64,000 nucleotides of DNA from G958296245 sp965262055 (GTDB lineage Bacteria > Chloroflexota > Dehalococcoidia > Lucifugimonadales > G958296245), in NCBI GenBank assembly GCA_965262055.1, contig CBDHEI010000002.1, positions 2,046,001 through 2,110,000 of the forward strand, written 5' to 3'. Shown piece after piece: positions 59,548 to 64,000 of this stretch. Each line of letters starts with the position of its first letter. Within the stretch, counting starts at the first letter, position 1. The notes below the pieces were generated by a model that was not told the DNA's origin, did no database searches, and was given only the letters and a program-made list of their open reading frames with translations. Position numbers and translations under genes: made by a program.

Positions 59548-60699
59548 TCAGAATTCCATATTGGCATACATGTCAGACAAGTACGTAAAGTACTCTGTGA
59601 ATTCCTTCATAGCTTCTTCAGATTGCATGGCAAGTCTGTACTCGCCGCTTTGTGCCATGGTGAGCACCAGATCCTCCCCGCTGTCAAGGTAAATCCAGGC
59701 TGGAGCCAGCGATCCAGATCGAATGTAGCGGACGAATTCCTGTATTAATGTAATTGTTTCATGGTCAGAGGAACCGCGTTCCGTCTGAGGGAAGCCAAGA
59801 CTGTTGCGGAATCGGTATGAGTGATAGCCTTCAAGATGAGGCAATTGCACTGGTACTGCGCCAACGTCGGAATGGAAAAGGAACGCTTCGCGCTTTTTAC
59901 CAAACGCGCCATGGGCGACGAAATTTCTGACTTGGTTGCGAGTAGATATTAGCTCGTCGTAGTAGCGTTTGATTTCAGGTTCGTTTATGTCGAGTGCGGT
60001 TTTGAACTTAACTTTCCACTCCTCTTCAGAGAGATTCTTCACACAATCACCGGTCACACACTTGCCCTGCAGAACAGACAGGTGAACAAACACGTGCTCA
60101 GTCCAACTGAAGAAGCTCTCTATGACAGAAAGCGCCAACCATTCAACTTCGCGGCTAAGTTGGTATTTTGGAAGTATGAATGAGCGCGAGCCATCTTGGG
60201 GTGCTATTTCAACTATCTTGCCGATATTGCTCTCTAGTTCGGAGCGCTTAGCCTCATATAGGTTCAGCAAGAACTGAAATCTGTCGTACAAGACATTGGA
60301 TTTGTTTCTGATGTTGACTTTCGATTCAATGACTGCCTTTTCGGCACGCCAATTAAAATAGGGTTGTGCGACCCTAACTCCTCGGCAGATGAGCCGAACG
60401 ATTTCATTGGCCGCCGTCTCATCACAGCTAGCAGTTGATGAGAACAGCCCCAATCCCATTTTCCAATGTCCGATGGACAGTTTCCGTCCTTCAAGGTCCA
60501 CCGGGATTGACCATGCGACCTTGTCGGCTTTCCCTAGATTGTGGAAGCCAAGCAGGTCAACAAGAAGAAAGTACACTAGGTAGTGTTCAGGAAGTTTGTG
60601 ACTAGCCTGGGTACGGTACCTACCATGAGTATCCGAGTCAGATGGTTTGAGTGGTTTAATGGCGTCAGATGCTTGCTCTCTGACTGCATCAATATCCAT
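59548..60699 (-). CDS. uncharacterised low-GC protein with HEPN-like Rx4H motif
   Basis: 383 aa. Composition is far more AT-rich than any neighbour, pointing to recent transfer. No domain is recognised with confidence. The helical stretch DELISTRNQVRNFVAHGAFG contains Arg258-Asn-Phe-Val-Ala-His263, an R-x4-H pattern as in HEPN RNases of abortive-infection proteins. An earlier hydrophobic helix VEWLALSVIESFFSWTEHVF fits the first HEPN helix. It stands alone between the DUF4432 gene and an unrelated operon. It may be a phage-defence protein; this is inference. Confidence 0.6.
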   Translation of the reverse strand: MDIDAVREQASDAIKPLKPSDSDTHGRYRTQASHKLPEHYLVYFLLVDLLGFHNLGKADKVAWSIPVDLEGRKLSIGHWKMGLGLFSSTASCDETAANEIVRLICRGVRVAQPYFNWRAEKAVIESKVNIRNKSNVLYDRFQFLLNLYEAKRSELESNIGKIVEIAPQDGSRSFILPKYQLSREVEWLALSVIESFFSWTEHVFVHLSVLQGKCVTGDCVKNLSEEEWKVKFKTALDINEPEIKRYYDELISTRNQVRNFVAHGAFGKKREAFLFHSDVGAVPVQLPHLEGYHSYRFRNSLGFPQTERGSSDHETITLIQEFVRYIRSGSLAPAWIYLDSGEDLVLTMAQSGEYRLAMQSEEAMKEFTEYFTYLSDMYANMEF

Positions 60700-60791
60700 A
60701 TGGTTAGGCCTCCGACATCAAGGACCTAAGTTGACGTCCATTCTTGAGAATCCCGGTTGGGCTGCAACCGCGTCGTAGTTGCAGTCAGGTG

Positions 60792-61340
60792 CTACTCAGG
60801 CAGGTCGGACTCCACACCGTCCTCCAACTCTACCTGCAGCGTCTTGAGCACCCGCCCCACCATCGTGTAGTAGCCTACCAGGACGATCAGGTCCACCGTC
60901 TGTCGGCTGCCCAGAAGGTGCTCGACGGCCTGGAAGGTGCGGTCCGTCAGTGTGCCGGTCCCGGTTATCTCCCTGGCAGCCTGGATGAATATGCCCTCCT
61001 TGGGGGGGAGGCCCATCGGCCCCTTGCCGCTGCGGATGGCGTCGATGACCTCCTCGCGCACCCCCACCTGGCGCGCGACCTTGAGATGGTGCGCCCACTC
61101 GTAGTGGATGCCCAGCTCGCGCGCCGTGCTCAGTATCGCCGTCTCCCTTGCGGCGTCGCTCAGCGGGCAGCCGTAGCGTATGTACTCCCCCAGCGCGGCG
61201 ACCCTCTCTGCCGCCTCCGGGCTGTTCAGCAGCGCGCGGAACAGGTTGGGCATGCGTCCCCGCGTCTCCTCGATGTGGTCGTAGACGGGGTGGTAGTCGG
61301 CGGACAGGTCGTCCCTGGATATGAGCGGCAGTCTGGCCAT
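60792..61340 (-). CDS. carboxymuconolactone decarboxylase / AhpD-like protein
   Basis: 182 aa. The segment MPNLFRALLNSPEAAERVAA, then LSDAARETAILSTARELGIHYEWAHHLKVARQVG, is the CMD/AhpD helical pattern. The redox E-x2-C-x2-C-x3-H motif of AhpD is replaced by HYEWAHH without Cys, so peroxidase-coupled reduction is unlikely. It follows pncB by 12 bases on the same strand. Confidence 0.85.
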   Translation of the reverse strand: MARLPLISRDDLSADYHPVYDHIEETRGRMPNLFRALLNSPEAAERVAALGEYIRYGCPLSDAARETAILSTARELGIHYEWAHHLKVARQVGVREEVIDAIRSGKGPMGLPPKEGIFIQAAREITGTGTLTDRTFQAVEHLLGSRQTVDLIVLVGYYTMVGRVLKTLQVELEDGVESDLPE

Positions 61341-61352
61341 GGTGGGTTCTCC

Positions 61353-62738
61353 TTACGTGTTGTCTTTCTTCGGCGCCGTTCTTACTCGTTTCGAGACTGC
61401 GGCGGCGGTAGAGCGCTCGAGCTGTTGCAGTCTGGGGCTCACGGTCACGTCGTACCTGTCGGGAGCGCGTATCTTCCTGTACCCGCAGGGCAGCGATGCA
61501 AACTCCCTCGCAAAGCGGGACCTCGGTTCTAGAATGGGCGGCCTCGGATATACTCTTCTTCCGTCCACCATCAGCTTCCCAAGCAGCGGCTCGCACCTTC
61601 CCTCCGGCTTGGGCTCTGCGGCCGACGCGATAACGTCCCCCGCGTAGGCGCCGTCGCGGTAACGGTACACTTGCTTGGGCCCCGGCAGGTTCGATTTCCC
61701 GGGACTCAGCTTAAGCACGGGGCGGCCGTCGTACTCGGCGAGCTTATACACGCAATCGCTCCAGGGCGCGTCGGCGGAGACGCCGGCCTTCGTGCCAACA
61801 CCGAAGCCGTCTATGGGCGCGGCGGCGGCCAGCAGGTCCTCTATGGTGAACTCGTCCAGGCTGCCGCTGGCTACTATGCGGACGCCGCCGAACCCGGCCT
61901 CGTCCAGGAGGCCGCGAGTCTTCTTGGACAGGTCGAGCAGGTCGCCGCTGTCCAGCCGGACGGCCCGCAGCTCGTGGCCCCTCCGGGCCAGTTCTCCGGC
62001 CACGGTGATGGCATTTCGTACTCCCGCGAGCGTGTCGTACGTGTCCACAAGCAGGGTAGTCGTATCCGGGAAGGCCGCCGCGTAGGCGCGGAACGCCTCC
62101 AGCTCGCTCTCGAAGCTGGTCACGAAGGAGTGAGCCATGGTGCCGAAGACCGGTATCCCGTGCCGCTTACCGGCGAGCACGTTGCTGGTCCCGGCGTACC
62201 CGGCCATGTAGCCTGCCCTCGCCACGGCGTCGCCCGCCTCGGTGCCCTGCGTGCGGCGGGCCGAGAAGTCCACGACCTCCCGGCCCTGCGCCGCGTCCGA
62301 GACCCTGGCTGCCTTGGTGGCCATGATGCAGTGCAGGTTGATCAGGTTGACCAGGCGCGTCTCCACTATCTGCCCCTCTATTAACGGCGCCGTCACCTCG
62401 AGGACAGGCTCGTCGGTAAAGAATATGCTGCCGTCGGCCATCCCCCGGACGCTTCCCGTGAACCGGACGCCCGCGAGGAAGTTCAGAAACTCCGGTTGGA
62501 AGCTGCCGATTGAGCGGAGGTAGTCTATGTCGTCCCGCGAGAACCGCAGGTCTTCCAGATAGTCGAGCGCGTCCTCAACGCCGGCGGCCACGAGGTAGCC
62601 GCGGTCCGGCGGGTAGTTCCGGATGAAGAGGCTGAAGGTGGCCTCCGCCGTGTTGCCGCTCTTCCAGTAGGCCTGCGCCATTGTGAGCTGGTACAGGTCC
62701 GTGAAGAGGGCGGAGGCGTTGTCAGGGTTGCCGGCCAT
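61353..62738 (-). CDS. pncB: nicotinate phosphoribosyltransferase
   Basis: 461 aa. ALFTDLYQLTMAQAYWKSGN is the family start. The phosphorylated/active-site His lies in PVFGTMAHSFVTSF, and VDFSARRTQGTEAGDAVARA and AVRLDSGDLLDLSKKTRGLL follow, with FGVGTKAGVSADAPW at the phosphate-binding loop. It makes nicotinate mononucleotide for NAD salvage. It lies between the ferredoxin-NADP reductase-like gene (75-base gap) and the AhpD-like gene on the same strand. Confidence 0.95.
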   Translation of the reverse strand: MAGNPDNASALFTDLYQLTMAQAYWKSGNTAEATFSLFIRNYPPDRGYLVAAGVEDALDYLEDLRFSRDDIDYLRSIGSFQPEFLNFLAGVRFTGSVRGMADGSIFFTDEPVLEVTAPLIEGQIVETRLVNLINLHCIMATKAARVSDAAQGREVVDFSARRTQGTEAGDAVARAGYMAGYAGTSNVLAGKRHGIPVFGTMAHSFVTSFESELEAFRAYAAAFPDTTTLLVDTYDTLAGVRNAITVAGELARRGHELRAVRLDSGDLLDLSKKTRGLLDEAGFGGVRIVASGSLDEFTIEDLLAAAAPIDGFGVGTKAGVSADAPWSDCVYKLAEYDGRPVLKLSPGKSNLPGPKQVYRYRDGAYAGDVIASAAEPKPEGRCEPLLGKLMVDGRRVYPRPPILEPRSRFAREFASLPCGYRKIRAPDRYDVTVSPRLQQLERSTAAAVSKRVRTAPKKDNT

Positions 62739-62813
62739 CCGAAGTTCCCGGAGCGGATTGGTCAGCGGCCTCCTGGATCATCGGCATCGTACAGGACGCG
62801 GGAAGACCAGCGT

Positions 62814-63587
62814 TTAGTCTTCCTTCCAGAAGCGCTCTTCTTCTACGGCGAAGCCCTTGGGCAGCATCCGCTCCTTGACGTCCTCTATCATTCCGGGGTG
62901 GCCGCAGGCGTACACCAGGGTATCCTCCGTGCTCAGGCCGAACTCCTCGGCGTACTTCTCCACGATCTCGTTCACACGGCTCTTCTCGCCGGTCCATTCC
63001 TCGTTGCGCTCCTCGTCCGGCCGGCTGATGGTGGGTACGAACGTGAGAAGGTCTGGGTGCTCGGCAACGAGCTTTTCGAGCTCGTCGTCGTAGACGAACT
63101 CGTCGACGTAGCTTGCGCCCATGAGCACGTAGAACCTGTGGCCGCTGTCTCCCCGGTGCAGGTAGTCCCTGAGGTAGCTGATATACGGCACCACTCCCGT
63201 GACGGTCGCCACGAGCAGGTGGTTGACGTACTTCGGCTTGAAGGTGAATATGCCCTTGGCGCGCGGCCTGATGGAGAGCACGTCCCCCGGCCCAAGCTCC
63301 CACAGGAGCGGCGTCAACACGCCATCGGGCAGCGGCACCAGCTCCAGGAATAGCTCCAGCGTCTCCTCGTGCGGCGCCGATACGATGGAGTAGGCGCGCT
63401 CGATGCCTTCCCTGCCGATGGTGCAGTACTGGCCCGCCTTGAAGGAGAAGCCTTCCGGCTTTTCGATCCACATCAGCATCAGGTCATCCGTGATGTCCTT
63501 GCACTCGAGGACCTTGGACTCGGCCAGCTTGGGCTTTGGCGGTCTGCGTCGTCTGGTTGTGGTCAATGTTCGGTTGCTATCTGCCAT
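62814..63587 (-). CDS. ferredoxin/flavodoxin-NADP reductase-like protein
   Basis: 257 aa. The FAD-binding barrel has FSFKAGQYCTIGREGIERAY then SIVSAPHEE, where R-A-Y-S replaces the classic RxYS. FTFKPKYVNHLLVATVTGVV begins the NADP domain, and TLVYACGHPGMIEDVKERM binds the nicotinamide end. The C-terminus EEERFWKED ends in an aromatic/acidic tail like bacterial Fpr. About 25 basic residues precede the domain. It likely moves electrons between NADPH and ferredoxin. Confidence 0.9.
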   Translation of the reverse strand: MADSNRTLTTTRRRRPPKPKLAESKVLECKDITDDLMLMWIEKPEGFSFKAGQYCTIGREGIERAYSIVSAPHEETLELFLELVPLPDGVLTPLLWELGPGDVLSIRPRAKGIFTFKPKYVNHLLVATVTGVVPYISYLRDYLHRGDSGHRFYVLMGASYVDEFVYDDELEKLVAEHPDLLTFVPTISRPDEERNEEWTGEKSRVNEIVEKYAEEFGLSTEDTLVYACGHPGMIEDVKERMLPKGFAVEEERFWKED

Positions 63588-63620
63588 TTGCGCTCCTTGT
63601 ACGAAAGATGTGTCATCGGC

Positions 63621-64000
63621 TCATTGTCCTCCGAGCTCCGCTGCAAGACGTTCGAGCGTATAGTTTTCCTTCCGGACCCGGAGGTCGAGATACAGGACGG
63701 TGCCCCCTATCGCCATGAAGGGGGTGATGACTACGGCGACAACCCCGAAAAGAATAATGCCAACGCTCTGGTTGGCAATTACGATGGCAATGACTATGGG
63801 TATGAGCGCTACTACGAAGAACCCGAACATCACTGCAACGAATAGCATGGCGATTCCGAAGATCCGCCACCAGCTGCCCTTGACCAGTTGGTAGGACCGG
63901 CTCAGGGCGTCGAGGTTGCGTCTCCCCTCGATCATGATCGCCTGGGCGTGGAAGTACCAGACGACCAGGATGAAGAAGAGCAACGGAATTCCTATCAACA
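63621..64000 (-). CDS. multi-helix membrane protein, C-terminal part (runs off right edge)
   Basis: The C-terminal 125 or so residues are seen; the frame continues past the edge. Three hydrophobic segments are clear: LLFFILVVWYFHAQAIMIEG, IAMLFVAVMFGFFVVALIP and IVIANQSVGIILFGVVAVVI. The tail YLDLRVRKENYTLERLAAEL with the preceding ALSRSYQLVKGSWWRIFGIA is reminiscent of the glycerophosphodiester-phosphodiesterase membrane-domain / DUF7847-like proteins. The function is unknown. It lies 33 bases upstream of the reductase gene. Confidence 0.6.
   Translation of the reverse strand, partial: LIGIPLLFFILVVWYFHAQAIMIEGRRNLDALSRSYQLVKGSWWRIFGIAMLFVAVMFGFFVVALIPIVIAIVIANQSVGIILFGVVAVVITPFMAIGGTVLYLDLRVRKENYTLERLAAELGGQ

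Overview
The window is high-GC bacterial DNA that most resembles an uncultured Chloroflexota lineage (SAR202 / Dehalococcoidia-like). This is inferred from gene content: a lipoprotein-type peptide-binding protein with a long Val/Lys/Glu heptad stalk, a succinate dehydrogenase with an HdrB-like third subunit, tandem glycosidase-like paralogs, and many short palindromic intergenic repeats. No rRNA is present to confirm the lineage. One tRNA gene, tRNA-Glu(UUC), lies at 558-630.

Layout. 1-5450: edge of an NYN-like gene, tRNA-Glu, a methyltransferase, a DUF6338-like membrane protein, the thiG-thiE-thiS operon, a Nudix hydrolase and a GYD protein. 5478-16911: a composite type I restriction-modification locus (hsdM ... 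hsdS ... hsdR). Between its genes sit hicBA, a TIR-like gene with an unknown partner, a ribbon-helix-helix gene split by an IS1380 element, a DUF433/DUF5615 toxin-antitoxin pair, and several remnants of duplicated hsd segments. 17068-18408: an IS256 element. 18945-22370: core genes rpsF-ssb-rpsR, a probable selenocysteine-containing ArsC/Spx-family gene, a DivIVA/coiled-coil gene, coaD and rsmD. 22744-26296: sdhA-sdhB-sdhE. 26640-29687: a repeat-rich protein and a second IS1380-family element inserted at the edge of a small inverted-repeat element. 29765-34114: an Fpg/Nei glycosylase, a GH42-like glycosidase and a stand-alone restriction-type nuclease.

34400-46715 is the most distinctive region. 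It holds six full-length (about 580-600 aa) tandem paralogs of a TIM-barrel, glycosidase-like family plus one truncated copy. A two-gene HEPN-containing insert separates the truncated copy from the fifth full paralog. 47105-52172 follows with a methyltransferase, a Gfo/Idh/MocA dehydrogenase, a decayed copy of a peptide-binding protein and its intact relative. 52442-59387 holds a Nudix protein, GNAT, an NAD-epimerase, folC-fabF, an SMP-30-like protein and a DUF4432 mutarotase-like protein. 59548-64000 holds a low-GC HEPN-like gene, an AhpD-like protein, pncB, a ferredoxin-NADP reductase-like protein and a membrane protein cut by the edge.

How it fits together. The GH42, the tandem paralogs, Gfo/Idh/MocA, SMP-30, DUF4432 and the solute-binding protein look like a carbohydrate or sugar-acid scavenging neighbourhood. 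The hsd locus is a small defence island. Four kinds of dispersed repeat or palindrome are visible; the best is a 115-165 bp structured element with CTAGCAGG ends present in four copies.

Strongest candidates for something new: (i) the UGA-containing ArsC-like gene with a SECIS-like hairpin at 20325-20678; (ii) the CTAGCAGG-ended structured repeat; (iii) the six-paralog array and the way it took up a HEPN cargo; (iv) the TIR-like pair inside the hsd operon; (v) six helically phased GTGAC boxes at 32838-32905.
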